Positions 1-6,994 of a stretch of 13,867 nucleotides of DNA are shown one piece after another. Each line of letters begins with the position of its first letter. The first letter of the stretch is position 1. The stretch is from contig CAYULU010000041.1 of assembly GCA_964445745.1 (NCBI GenBank), positions 1 through 13,867 on the forward strand. Reading direction: 5' to 3'. Under the pieces are notes generated by a model. The model was not told where the DNA came from. It ran no database searches and saw only the letters and a program-made list of their open reading frames with translations. A program made the translations under genes and the position numbers. This DNA is from UBA1443 sp964445745. Its GTDB lineage: Bacteria; Omnitrophota; Omnitrophia; Omnitrophales; Aquincolibacteriaceae.

Positions 1-5
1 TAAAA

Positions 6-818
6 ATGAAAATATTGACTTTAAATACATGGCAAGAACGCGGCCCGTGGCGTGAACGGTGGGACCTGATTTTACGGGGGCTTGACGAATATACCCCGGA
101 CATTGTCGGGTTTCAGGAGGTTTTTAACATGGCCTGGGCGGAGTCGATTCGGGAGCGATCCGGATACCCGTGGCTTTGTGTGAGCGGGGAGCATTCCGGG
201 TTAATCTTTCTTTCAAAGTATCCACCGGTCGGGCAGGAGTGTCTGATCATGAAAACGCGTTCCCCTCAAGAGGAGTACCGTCGTTACGCGTTCAGCGCGA
301 CGTTTGAAACGCCTTGCGGCAAGGTTCCGTGTTTCAACACGCATCTTTCGTGGCAGGTTTCTGATGAGCCGGCCCGCATGGGGCAGGTGCTGGAGTTGGC
401 CGAATGGGTACGGGGGAAGGCCGGTTTATTGCCGGCGGTGGTGATGGGGGATTTTAATACGGCTCCGGGGACTGCCCCGATCCATTTTCTAGAATCAAGA
501 GGATGGAGCGACACTTTTGAACAGGCAAATCCCTGGGTGAAGGATTTCGAATTGAGAGGAGTTCCGAGCCAATCTCCGGACGAGTTTTCGAATTCTCAAA
601 AAAAGGGGAAGGCCTATTTAACATGGGATTACAAAAATCCGTATGCCGAAAAGGAGCGGGACAAAATGGCCGAGCGGCGGATTGATTATATCTTTGTCAC
701 TCAGCAGAGCGGGCCTTTTTCGCGAATTCACTCATCCCGGGTTGTTTTTGATTCTCCTGCGGGGGAGGTTTGGCCGTCTGACCATTTTGGAGTCCTTACA
801 GAATTTTCAAACGGGTGA
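6..818 (+). CDS. Endonuclease/exonuclease/phosphatase (EEP) family protein
   Basis: A 270-residue metal-dependent phosphoesterase of the EEP superfamily (DNase I, exonuclease III and sphingomyelinase relatives). The family motifs appear in order: the first strand LTLNTW with Asn7, the metal-binding Glu in FQEVF (E38), NTHLSW with His113, GDFNTAP (148-154), RRIDYIF (224-230) and the C-terminal catalytic WPSDHFG (256-262). The catalytic set therefore looks complete. There is no signal peptide or membrane segment, so it is probably cytoplasmic. The ATG at 6 fits the usual family N-terminus (MKIxTxN), but only five bases precede it. The frame is still open at the left edge, so an upstream start cannot be excluded. 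The TAA at 1-3 is in another frame and may end a preceding gene. The substrate (nucleic acid, phospholipid or phosphoinositide-like) cannot be assigned. The superfamily call is secure. Confidence 0.9.
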   Translation: MKILTLNTWQERGPWRERWDLILRGLDEYTPDIVGFQEVFNMAWAESIRERSGYPWLCVSGEHSGLIFLSKYPPVGQECLIMKTRSPQEEYRRYAFSATFETPCGKVPCFNTHLSWQVSDEPARMGQVLELAEWVRGKAGLLPAVVMGDFNTAPGTAPIHFLESRGWSDTFEQANPWVKDFELRGVPSQSPDEFSNSQKKGKAYLTWDYKNPYAEKERDKMAERRIDYIFVTQQSGPFSRIHSSRVVFDSPAGEVWPSDHFGVLTEFSNG

Positions 819-946
819 GTGTTTGCAGGGCAAGGGCCGGCGATGATCGCAGGATTGCTTTTCCCGGGGGGAGATCGAGGGAAACACGCATTTTTCGGGG
901 TTTTTAATTGGGGCGTTTTAAAATTAAAGGGAGACGAAATTCAGAC
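819..946 (+). other. Intergenic region, no clear terminator or promoter
   Basis: This 128-nt gap is the longest non-coding stretch in the window. It holds an 11-nt near-perfect palindrome at 840-850 (GCGAT G ATCGC), a short inverted repeat GTGTTT (819-824) / AAACAC (882-887), and an AT-rich inverted repeat TTTAATT (903-909) / AATTAAA (922-928) just before the likely ribosome-binding site of the next gene. A TAAAAT at 919-924 resembles a -10 box but has no -35 box at the right distance. There is no GC-rich stem followed by a T run, so I cannot name a terminator. A promoter for the M48 gene may lie here but is not resolved. Confidence 0.5.
929..933 (+). promoter_or_regulatory. Ribosome-binding site of the M48 protease gene
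   Basis: GGGAG lies 13 nt before the ATG at 947. The spacing is somewhat long. It supports that ATG over the in-frame TTG at 908, because the site would fall inside the coding region of the longer version. Confidence 0.5.
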
Positions 947-2068
947 ATGGAACATCATGTAAAGGCACAACAATATCAGCGAATCCGCCGCAGGCTTACC
1001 CTCATCCATCTGGTCCTGACGCCCGCGTTACTTGTTATTTTTCTCCTGAGCGGGCTCCATCTTCTCTTTAAAGATTGGGCCATGGCCATGTCCGGTTCCG
1101 GCGACTGGCTGGTGATTGCGTGTTACTTTACCCTGTTCTCACTTTTTTTTCTGGTCTTTGATCTCCCGTTTTCGTATTACGCGGGATACCGACTTGAACA
1201 TCAATTTGCTTTATCCAACCAGACCTTGAGTGCCTGGGCGGGAGATCTTACAAAGAAATCACTGCTTTCTTTTGTGCTGTCACTCGCTCTGGTTGAATTG
1301 CTTTATCTCCTGATCCGGGTCGCTCCCGGGACCTGGTGGATCTGGGCCTGGGGTGCCTATGCTTTTGTGAGCTACGTCCTCGGGAAAATTTTTCCGGTCT
1401 TGATTGTTCCTCTTTTTTATAAATACGGGAAAGTGGAGGACCAGGCGTTGGCGGAACGGATCAAAGGACTTGCCTCGCGGTTTGGCATGCCCCTCCAGAA
1501 TGTTTATTCTCTGAACCTTAGCAAGACGACAAAAAAGGCCAACGCCGCGTTCATGGGAATCGGAAAGACAAGACGCGTGGTGCTGAGCGACACGCTGATG
1601 GTGAATTTTTCGCATGATGAAATCGAGATGGTTGTCGCGCATGAGTTGGGTCATTTTAAGGCGCGGGATGTCTGGCGGCTCCTGGGTTTTGGTTTGATCG
1701 TTTCTGCCGTCGCTTTCTATGCCGGTTTTCACGGAATGAACCTGTGGGCCCAATCGTTCGGGATCCAGTCGGCTTCGGACATCGCGGGGCTGGCCTTGCT
1801 TTTTCTGATCTTCTACGGAGTTAGTTTTGTGCTGATGCCGGCGCAGAATGCCTACTCGAGGCGGCGGGAGTTTGCGGCCGACCGGTTTGCCCTCAACGCT
1901 TGCCAGGCCCCGGATGTTTTTATTTCGTGCATGCAAAAGCTTGGGACGGTGAATCTGGCGGAGGAAAATCCGCCCGCGTGGTATGAGCGGATGTTTTACG
2001 ATCATCCTTCGCTTGCCAGGAGAATTCGGGTGGGAGAACAAGCCAGCATTGAAAAGGGTGGGGCATGA
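947..2068 (+). CDS. Ste24-type M48 family membrane zinc metallopeptidase
   Basis: An integral membrane zinc endopeptidase of the M48A (Ste24/CAAX prenyl protease 1-like) family. In bacteria these are generally linked to proteolysis of membrane or envelope proteins. Numbered from the ATG at 947 (373 aa), it has hydrophobic segments near 19-40, 54-73, 106-123, 131-155, 245-260 and 278-297. The zinc site is HELGH at 232-236, with the third ligand E308 in RREFAADRFA. The family motifs KANAAFMGIG (197-206) and YDHPSLARRI (351-360) are present. Order and length match the Ste24 type rather than the shorter HtpX. A TTG at 908 would add 13 charged residues. I prefer the ATG because of GGGAG at 929-933 and because family members start close to the first helix. 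Its stop overlaps the next start by ATGA. Bacterial substrates are unknown, and prenyl-CAAX cleavage should not be assumed. Confidence 0.9.
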   Translation: MEHHVKAQQYQRIRRRLTLIHLVLTPALLVIFLLSGLHLLFKDWAMAMSGSGDWLVIACYFTLFSLFFLVFDLPFSYYAGYRLEHQFALSNQTLSAWAGDLTKKSLLSFVLSLALVELLYLLIRVAPGTWWIWAWGAYAFVSYVLGKIFPVLIVPLFYKYGKVEDQALAERIKGLASRFGMPLQNVYSLNLSKTTKKANAAFMGIGKTRRVVLSDTLMVNFSHDEIEMVVAHELGHFKARDVWRLLGFGLIVSAVAFYAGFHGMNLWAQSFGIQSASDIAGLALLFLIFYGVSFVLMPAQNAYSRRREFAADRFALNACQAPDVFISCMQKLGTVNLAEENPPAWYERMFYDHPSLARRIRVGEQASIEKGGA

Positions 2069-3249
2069 ACCGATTGAAGAAAATCGAATGTCGAGAAAGT
2101 TCTGCTTTTGGATCCCTGGCCGGATTTTATCGCTATGGCCGGACGGTTCTTTTTCTGTCCATTTTCGGGAGTGCTCTGGTGGGGCTGGCGGCAGATTTCG
2201 AAAGTGACCGATCGGGAGCGGAATCGGTTGAAAAGCGTCAGATGAATGAACTTAAACGGTATTATTCGGCGGGGGCGAAATCGGGTGTCGCGGGGGTTCC
2301 TCAGATTCCCATGGCAATCAGCTTTTACAATGATGCGGTGCAATATTTCGAAAAGGGGGAATATGAGATCGCCCGGGAAGCGGCGACCGAGTCTCTCCAT
2401 CTGGATCCCCGAAACCCTCTGGCTTGGGAGCTTTTGGGAGAAATTGAAAATTTGCGGCAGGATTTTGACAAGGCCGGCGAGTATTACAAAAAAAGTTACA
2501 GGCTGAATGCATCCGCGCGCGTCAAGGCGAAGCTGGAAAAACTGAATAAGGAACGCCTCGTGGAAGGGAAGATGGATACCTATCACGAGGAACATTTTAT
2601 GATCAAGTATGACCGGTCGGATTCACAGTATGAGGGATTTTTCCTCAAGAATCTTCTTCGGGAGATTTACCGGAAAATTTCTCGGGATCTGGGGTTTTAT
2701 ATTCGTCACAAGATCGTGGTTATTTTTTACAAGCCGGAGGATTTTCGATACGTGACCGAACAGCCGCATTTTGTCGGGGGCGTTTACGACGGGAAAATCA
2801 GATTGCCGGCTTACCAGAAGGGATTTAGCGAACGCGAACTTCGTGCGACCGCCGCTCATGAAATGACCCATGCGTTCGTGGCTTACCTGAGCAGTCTGCG
2901 GGCCCCGGCGTGGATCCAGGAAGGGTTGGCCCAGGTGGAGGAAAACAGTGTCCGTCCGATTGATCTTGCGATCCTTCAAGCGGCTTTTCGCTCCCGGCAA
3001 CTTTATCCGATTGAGGAGATGTTGCTGATGGAACTGAAGCCCGAAATGCCGCATGAACAAGTGAGCATTTTTTATCAGCAGTCTTTCAGCTTTGTCAGTT
3101 ACATGGTTGAGCGGTTTGGAATGTACCGGATGAAAGAAATCCTGCAGGAAATGCGCAAGGGGAGTGATTCCTTTGCGGCGATCGAGGAAGTCCTGAAGAT
3201 TTCTCCCCACCGACTGGAGACGGAATGGCTTGCAACGATCCGAAGATGA
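2065..3249 (+). CDS. TPR-containing gluzincin (peptidase MA-like) protein
   Basis: A 394-residue putative zinc peptidase. After a polar N-terminus of about 26 residues comes a hydrophobic stretch at about 28-42 (ending VGLAAD), which reads as a signal peptide or anchor, so the protein probably acts outside the cytoplasm. Residues about 80-165 form TPR-like helices (YNDAVQYFEKGEY; LAWELLGEIENL; DFDKAGEYYKKSYRLN). A peptidase-MA-like domain follows, with HEMTH at 265-269 in ATAAHEMTHAFVAY and the likely third zinc ligand E286 in WIQEGLAQ. The start overlaps the M48 stop by ATGA, with a purine-rich AAAAGGGTGGGG just upstream, so it is probably translated with M48. Two membrane-associated metalloproteins in one transcript suggest a shared envelope role, but that is inference. 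The peptidase-like fold is well supported. Actual activity and substrate are unknown. Confidence 0.85.
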   Translation: MNRLKKIECRESSAFGSLAGFYRYGRTVLFLSIFGSALVGLAADFESDRSGAESVEKRQMNELKRYYSAGAKSGVAGVPQIPMAISFYNDAVQYFEKGEYEIAREAATESLHLDPRNPLAWELLGEIENLRQDFDKAGEYYKKSYRLNASARVKAKLEKLNKERLVEGKMDTYHEEHFMIKYDRSDSQYEGFFLKNLLREIYRKISRDLGFYIRHKIVVIFYKPEDFRYVTEQPHFVGGVYDGKIRLPAYQKGFSERELRATAAHEMTHAFVAYLSSLRAPAWIQEGLAQVEENSVRPIDLAILQAAFRSRQLYPIEEMLLMELKPEMPHEQVSIFYQQSFSFVSYMVERFGMYRMKEILQEMRKGSDSFAAIEEVLKISPHRLETEWLATIRR

Positions 3250-4256
3250 AAAGGTTACGCGCGGGCCACGATCAGGTCTCGCCCGGAGTGGCGCTCACGG
3301 AGCTCCGTTGTTTTCAGGACTCCCGGAAGAATTTGGACCCGAGTCCCTTCTGTTACCGGTACCGGCTTGAGGATCAGGATCTTGAGAAGTCGATCCGGCA
3401 TTGTGGAATTCTGACTCCGCTGGTGGCGCGAAGGGAAAAGGGAACGGCCCGGATGATTGCCGGCCACAAACGGTTTCACGCGGCGTGTCGTCTCGGAATG
3501 AAACGGATCCCGGTGATTTTTATCGAAAAAAAAATAAGCGATTCGGACGCTTTTCAGATGAGCCTGATCTCTAACTGGAAGCAGGAGATTTCTGATATGG
3601 ATCGTGTCGTGGCGATTCGGAAGGCGATCCGGGATTTTCGGTTCAAGCCCGAGTGGGTACGAGACACCCTTCTTCCTCTTTTGGGTCTCCCGGCCGAAGA
3701 ATCTTTTCTTGAGTATTACCGAACAGCGGACTCCCTGGAAGATGAAATCAAAAACCTTCTGGATCAGCGCCAAATTCCTTTTAAAGCTTGTGCCCTTCTC
3801 CTCAGGTTTTTACCGGCCGATCAAAAGGCGTTTGCATGCTTTCTGGATCGAGGCGTGCACCTGACGAGTTCTCAGTGTCTTCAGTCGCTGGAGTGGTTGG
3901 GGGATATTGCCAAACGGGATGAAACGACGCTCCTGGACCTTTTACGTCTGAAAAGTTTTAGGGCGATCCCGGAGACGAAGTTGCTGGATCCCCGTAAACG
4001 CGGCGATTTATTTCTGGCAGAAGTTCGTCGCCGGCGATTCCCGGGTTCGACGGCTTTCCTCAAGGCTTTTTCGACGCGATCCCACAAGATTACTTCCCGG
4101 GCGAAAAATCTCCGGATTGAACCGGTGGCAAGTTTTGAAGAGCCGGGGATTGAGCTCCACGCCCGGCTTCGCAGTGCGGCTGATATGGACGGGATTTTAA
4201 AGCTTCTTTCGGGAAGCGTTCAGGAGCTTAATGCGTTGTTTGACTTCAAGTTATGA
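3246..4256 (+). CDS. Orphan ParB-like (ParB N-terminal domain) protein
   Basis: From the ATG at 3246 this is a 336-residue protein with a ParB/Spo0J/KorB-type N-terminal domain at about 35-125. Visible motifs are LEKSIRHCGILTPLVAR (46-62), RMIAGHKRFHAACRLGMKRIPV (split here as RMIAGHKRFHAA 69-80, then CRLGMKRIPV 81-90), and MSLISNWKQEISDMDRVVAI near 105-123. The middle part (about 132-220) resembles the ParB central helical region (LEDEIKNLLDQRQIPFKA, then ALLLRFLPADQ), though the usual helix-turn-helix core is poorly recognisable. The C-terminus (LHARLRSAADMDGILKLL) resembles the acidic strand-helix tail of ParB proteins. The canonical CTP-binding motif GERRxRA reads GHKRFHA. No parA lies nearby, so chromosome segregation is doubtful and a DNA-binding or CTP-binding regulatory role is possible. 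The ATG at 3246 gives an ATGA overlap with the preceding gene. An ATG at 3225 would add 7 residues and overlap by 25 nt. Confidence 0.8.
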   Translation: MKRLRAGHDQVSPGVALTELRCFQDSRKNLDPSPFCYRYRLEDQDLEKSIRHCGILTPLVARREKGTARMIAGHKRFHAACRLGMKRIPVIFIEKKISDSDAFQMSLISNWKQEISDMDRVVAIRKAIRDFRFKPEWVRDTLLPLLGLPAEESFLEYYRTADSLEDEIKNLLDQRQIPFKACALLLRFLPADQKAFACFLDRGVHLTSSQCLQSLEWLGDIAKRDETTLLDLLRLKSFRAIPETKLLDPRKRGDLFLAEVRRRRFPGSTAFLKAFSTRSHKITSRAKNLRIEPVASFEEPGIELHARLRSAADMDGILKLLSGSVQELNALFDFKL

Positions 4257-4268
4257 TTACTATAAAAT
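4240..4268 (+). promoter_or_regulatory. Sigma70-like promoter upstream of batD
   Basis: A -35 box TTGACT (4240-4245, five of six consensus bases) sits 17 nt before a -10 box TAAAAT (4263-4268, five of six). An overlapping reading is TATAAA (4261-4266) at 15 nt. The -35 box lies in the last codons of the ParB-like gene and the -10 box in the 33-nt gap. Transcription would start near 4275, only about 15 nt before the batD ATG. No Shine-Dalgarno site is visible in that stretch. Confidence 0.55.
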
Positions 4269-4289
4269 CAAAACTTCCTTGAGCAAACC

Positions 4290-6224
4290 ATGAGAAAATC
4301 CATTATTACCTTTATTCTGGGAAGTGTCCTCCTGTTGCCTTCGACAGGTTTGTCGGACGATGTCCGTGTGAGTGCCAGCCTTGACCGGAGAAGCGTTCAA
4401 CCGGGGGAAGAAATTCACCTGAAGATCAAGGTCGAAAGCCCCAACATGAATATTCAGGCTCCTCGGCTTCCCGTGATGGACGGATTTCAAAGCTATTACA
4501 CAGGTCGGGCGTCGCACATGACCTTTATCAACGGAGTGTCGACCTCGAGTGTGGAATTCAACTACACCCTGATCCCCAATACCCCGGGTCGTTTCACGAT
4601 ATCGCCCATCCAGGTTCAGGTCGGGATCCAGCCTTACGCCACCGAACCGATTGCCGTGGAAGTGATGGGGGCCTCAGGACAGGTCCCGCCTCAAACGACA
4701 GCTCAGCAGGCTCCCGTAGCGACCTCGCCTTATCCCGCGACGGGGGCGGGGTATGGACAACCTGTCCAGCCGGTCGCGCAATCGCCTCAGCCGGTTCTGT
4801 CGCAGACCGAGGACGACAATATTTTTGTCCGGGCCGCGCTTGATAAAAAAAGCGTGTATCAGAATGAACAACTTTTACTGTCTTATTCCCTTTATACACG
4901 ATATGACACCCGCTACGAGGGGTTTGAAAAGGAACCGGAAACGAGCGGTTTTTGGATCGAGGATTTTCCGATGGAGCGGGAGATTGCCCGCGAGACCGTA
5001 CGGGTTGGGGGGAAAAAATATGTCAAGGCCGATGTGAAAAAAATGGCGTTGTTCCCGACCTCACCCGGCAACTACACCATTCAGCCGGGAAGTCTCAAGG
5101 TATCGATTCGTGAGGAACCGCAGAGTTCCGGGGTGTTCGACGAATTTTTTTCCGATAGTTTTTTTACGGGGGGATCCTTTTTCGCCCGGCGGCAAAACCG
5201 GCTTTTGAATCCGCCGCCCCTTCAACTGGTTGTGAAACCGTTGCCGGAAGCCGGGAAACCCGGCAGTTTTCAGGGAGCGGTCGGGCAGTTTCGTATTTCG
5301 GCCAGCCTGGACCGGGAGAAGGTAAAACAAAATGAACCCGTGACCCTTAAAATGATGATCGAAGGGGAAGGTAATATTGAGACGATTACGCGGCCCAAGG
5401 TGCCGGAGCTGACGGGTTTTAAAACTTATGACGCAGACACCAGTTCCCAGTTGTTTAAAACAGGAAATGTTATCGGGGGAACCAAGAGTTTTGAAGTCGT
5501 TTTTATTCCTCAAAACGACGGGAAAGTTTATATCCCGCCGCTTGAGTTCAGTTATTTTGATCCCAGGGCCGAGAAGTATGTGACGGTTCGCACGCCGAAT
5601 TTCCAGATTGAGGTTGAAAAATCGGAACAGGTACTCAAGATACCGGACGCGATTCCGGAAAAGGCCCTGTTTCAGAAAAAGGTAACGCTGGAATCCAAGG
5701 ATATCCGTTTTATCGAGGAACGATTGCCGGATCCGCTTCCTGGGAAAGTTTTCAGACTGCTTTACCGGGGATTGCAGGTTTTGAATGTTCTCCTGGCTCT
5801 CGTGTTGGTCGCTCTTTTTGTGAAGAATCGTGAGGAAGAAATTTTTTCAAAAGATGAAGGTCTGAAACGCCGCAAACAGGCCCGGCGGGTGGCGCAGTCC
5901 AATATGAAAAAGCTCAATCGTCTTGCGCGATCCTCCACCGCGAAGGAAACGGAAAAGTTCTTTATTGAACTTGAGCGTTCACTCACGCAATACATTTCGG
6001 ACCGGTGGAACCTTTCGACTTACGGAGTGACCCGGAAAGACCTTGAAGATGCTCTCGCTCAACATCTGGGGGCTGAGGATCCGCTTCCCAAGGAGCTGAT
6101 CCAGCTTTACGGGCTATGTGATGAATCCCGGTTCGGAAAGGGGTCGATTCCCCAGGCCTCCAAAAAGATTGGCATGAAAATCTTTCAGGATACGGTCAAC
6201 CGGTTGGAAAGGATACGGCTATGA
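4290..6224 (+). CDS. batD: BatD-like (oxygen tolerance) membrane protein
   Basis: A 644-residue protein matching the BatD family, part of the Bat (Bacteroides aerotolerance) cluster of envelope proteins with poorly defined molecular roles. It has an N-terminal signal peptide (about 1-22, LLPSTGLSDD), three extracytoplasmic beta-rich modules, one membrane helix at about 496-511 (LNVLLALVLVALFV) and a basic, helical cytoplasmic tail (about 512-644). The modules begin with related sequences at about 25 (VRVSASLDRRSV), 178 (IFVRAALDKKSV) and 334 (FRISASLDREKV), each followed by a Gln/Asn-Glu turn and a beta strand. A Pro/Gln/Ala-rich linker lies at about 131-170. The stop overlaps the BatE-like start by ATGA. 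Typical Bat operons also carry MoxR ATPase, DUF58 and BatA/BatB VWA genes, and none is present here. The symbol is by family resemblance. Oxygen tolerance itself is not shown. Confidence 0.85.
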   Translation: MRKSIITFILGSVLLLPSTGLSDDVRVSASLDRRSVQPGEEIHLKIKVESPNMNIQAPRLPVMDGFQSYYTGRASHMTFINGVSTSSVEFNYTLIPNTPGRFTISPIQVQVGIQPYATEPIAVEVMGASGQVPPQTTAQQAPVATSPYPATGAGYGQPVQPVAQSPQPVLSQTEDDNIFVRAALDKKSVYQNEQLLLSYSLYTRYDTRYEGFEKEPETSGFWIEDFPMEREIARETVRVGGKKYVKADVKKMALFPTSPGNYTIQPGSLKVSIREEPQSSGVFDEFFSDSFFTGGSFFARRQNRLLNPPPLQLVVKPLPEAGKPGSFQGAVGQFRISASLDREKVKQNEPVTLKMMIEGEGNIETITRPKVPELTGFKTYDADTSSQLFKTGNVIGGTKSFEVVFIPQNDGKVYIPPLEFSYFDPRAEKYVTVRTPNFQIEVEKSEQVLKIPDAIPEKALFQKKVTLESKDIRFIEERLPDPLPGKVFRLLYRGLQVLNVLLALVLVALFVKNREEEIFSKDEGLKRRKQARRVAQSNMKKLNRLARSSTAKETEKFFIELERSLTQYISDRWNLSTYGVTRKDLEDALAQHLGAEDPLPKELIQLYGLCDESRFGKGSIPQASKKIGMKIFQDTVNRLERIRL

Positions 6225-6994
6225 TTTGGGTCCGAGAATCTCGTTGCTTCTTGCGGGCGGTTGTTTTGTGTGTTTTGGTTTTCCCCGGAATAGTGTTGGC
6301 GCAGGACCCAAGCCGCTTTGAGGAAGCCAATACGTGCTACCGGACCGGAGATTTTGAAAAATCGGCGGAATTGTACGAAGCCCTGCTTCGTGATGAGCCG
6401 GGCCATCCGGTTTTTCTGTATAATCTGGGGAATGCGTATGTCAGGACGGGAAAATTAAGTCAGGCCATTCTTGCTTTTGAAAAGGCCCTTCTGGCGTCGC
6501 CGCGGAGTACAGACGTTCGTCAGAATCTGGAGTATGCGCGAAGTTTGCTCGAATACCGGGTGGATGATGACCGTAACTGGTATCTGAAAGTGACGGAGAC
6601 CGCGCTCTCCTATTTCACTCAGTTGGAAGCTAACTTTCTGGCACTGGTGTTTCTTGCCCTTTTTCTTTTAGCGGGATTGTTTTACTTTATTTTCAAACAA
6701 CCTGTTTTTTGGGGAGTGGGCCGGAAAATTCTTGTCATGCTTGTTGTTGTGACGGGCGCGCTGGCCGGTTTGAAGCATGTTCAGGTGGACATGATTCGTC
6801 CGGCGATTATTATGGCGAACGAATGCAATGTGCGGTATGGGCCGTCCGAACATGACCAGATTGCGTTTAAAATGGGCGAAGGGCTCAAGGTTTTTATTAT
6901 GGATCGCCGTGCGGACTGGAGCCGGGTGCTTTTGACCAATGGCGAAAATGGATGGGTACATCATGAGGATATCTCGGAGATTACACTGTCATGA
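6221..6994 (+). CDS. batE: BatE-like TPR and SH3 domain membrane protein
   Basis: A 257-residue envelope protein. Residues 1-27 form a signal peptide (VVLCVLVFPGIVLA, then QDP). TPR repeats at about 31-95 follow (FEEANTCYRTGDFEKSAELYEALL; FLYNLGNAYVRTGKLSQAILAFEKAL). Two membrane helices lie at about 138-157 and 168-184. The C-terminus (about 193-253) is a bacterial SH3-like domain (NVRYGPSEHDQIAFKMGEG, then DWSRVLLTNGENGWVHHED). This order matches BatE proteins, which carry TPRs and pair with BatD. AAAGGA at 6208-6213, 7 nt before the ATG, is a good ribosome-binding site, and the start overlaps batD by ATGA. Both TPR and SH3 parts probably face the periplasm, where SH3-like domains often contact peptidoglycan or protein ligands. 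The stop overlaps trpB by ATGA. Confidence 0.8.
   Translation: MIWVRESRCFLRAVVLCVLVFPGIVLAQDPSRFEEANTCYRTGDFEKSAELYEALLRDEPGHPVFLYNLGNAYVRTGKLSQAILAFEKALLASPRSTDVRQNLEYARSLLEYRVDDDRNWYLKVTETALSYFTQLEANFLALVFLALFLLAGLFYFIFKQPVFWGVGRKILVMLVVVTGALAGLKHVQVDMIRPAIIMANECNVRYGPSEHDQIAFKMGEGLKVFIMDRRADWSRVLLTNGENGWVHHEDISEITLS

Noticed and set aside
890..905. T-rich TTTTTCGGGGTTTTT as a terminator
   Set aside because: There is no GC-rich stem immediately before the T run, so it does not form a rho-independent terminator.
919..924. TAAAAT as a -10 promoter box for the M48 gene
   Set aside because: No -35-like hexamer at 16-18 nt, and the start site would fall at the ribosome-binding site.
908..946. 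TTG start for the M48 protease
   Set aside because: It would add 13 residues and place the GGGAG site inside the coding region. The ATG at 947 is the simpler choice, but this is not fully excluded.
1280..2041. A 253-codon open frame on the minus strand
   Set aside because: It lies wholly inside the M48 gene, which has complete motifs. Its translation is rich in Arg, His, Pro and Lys with no family resemblance, as expected of an antisense shadow.
2002..2595. A 197-codon open frame on the minus strand
   Set aside because: It is opposite the M48 end and the TPR gene. No recognisable domain, and coding evidence on the + strand is strong.
2623..3210. A 195-codon open frame on the minus strand
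   Set aside because: It is antisense to the HExxH domain of the TPR-gluzincin gene, with no motif of its own.
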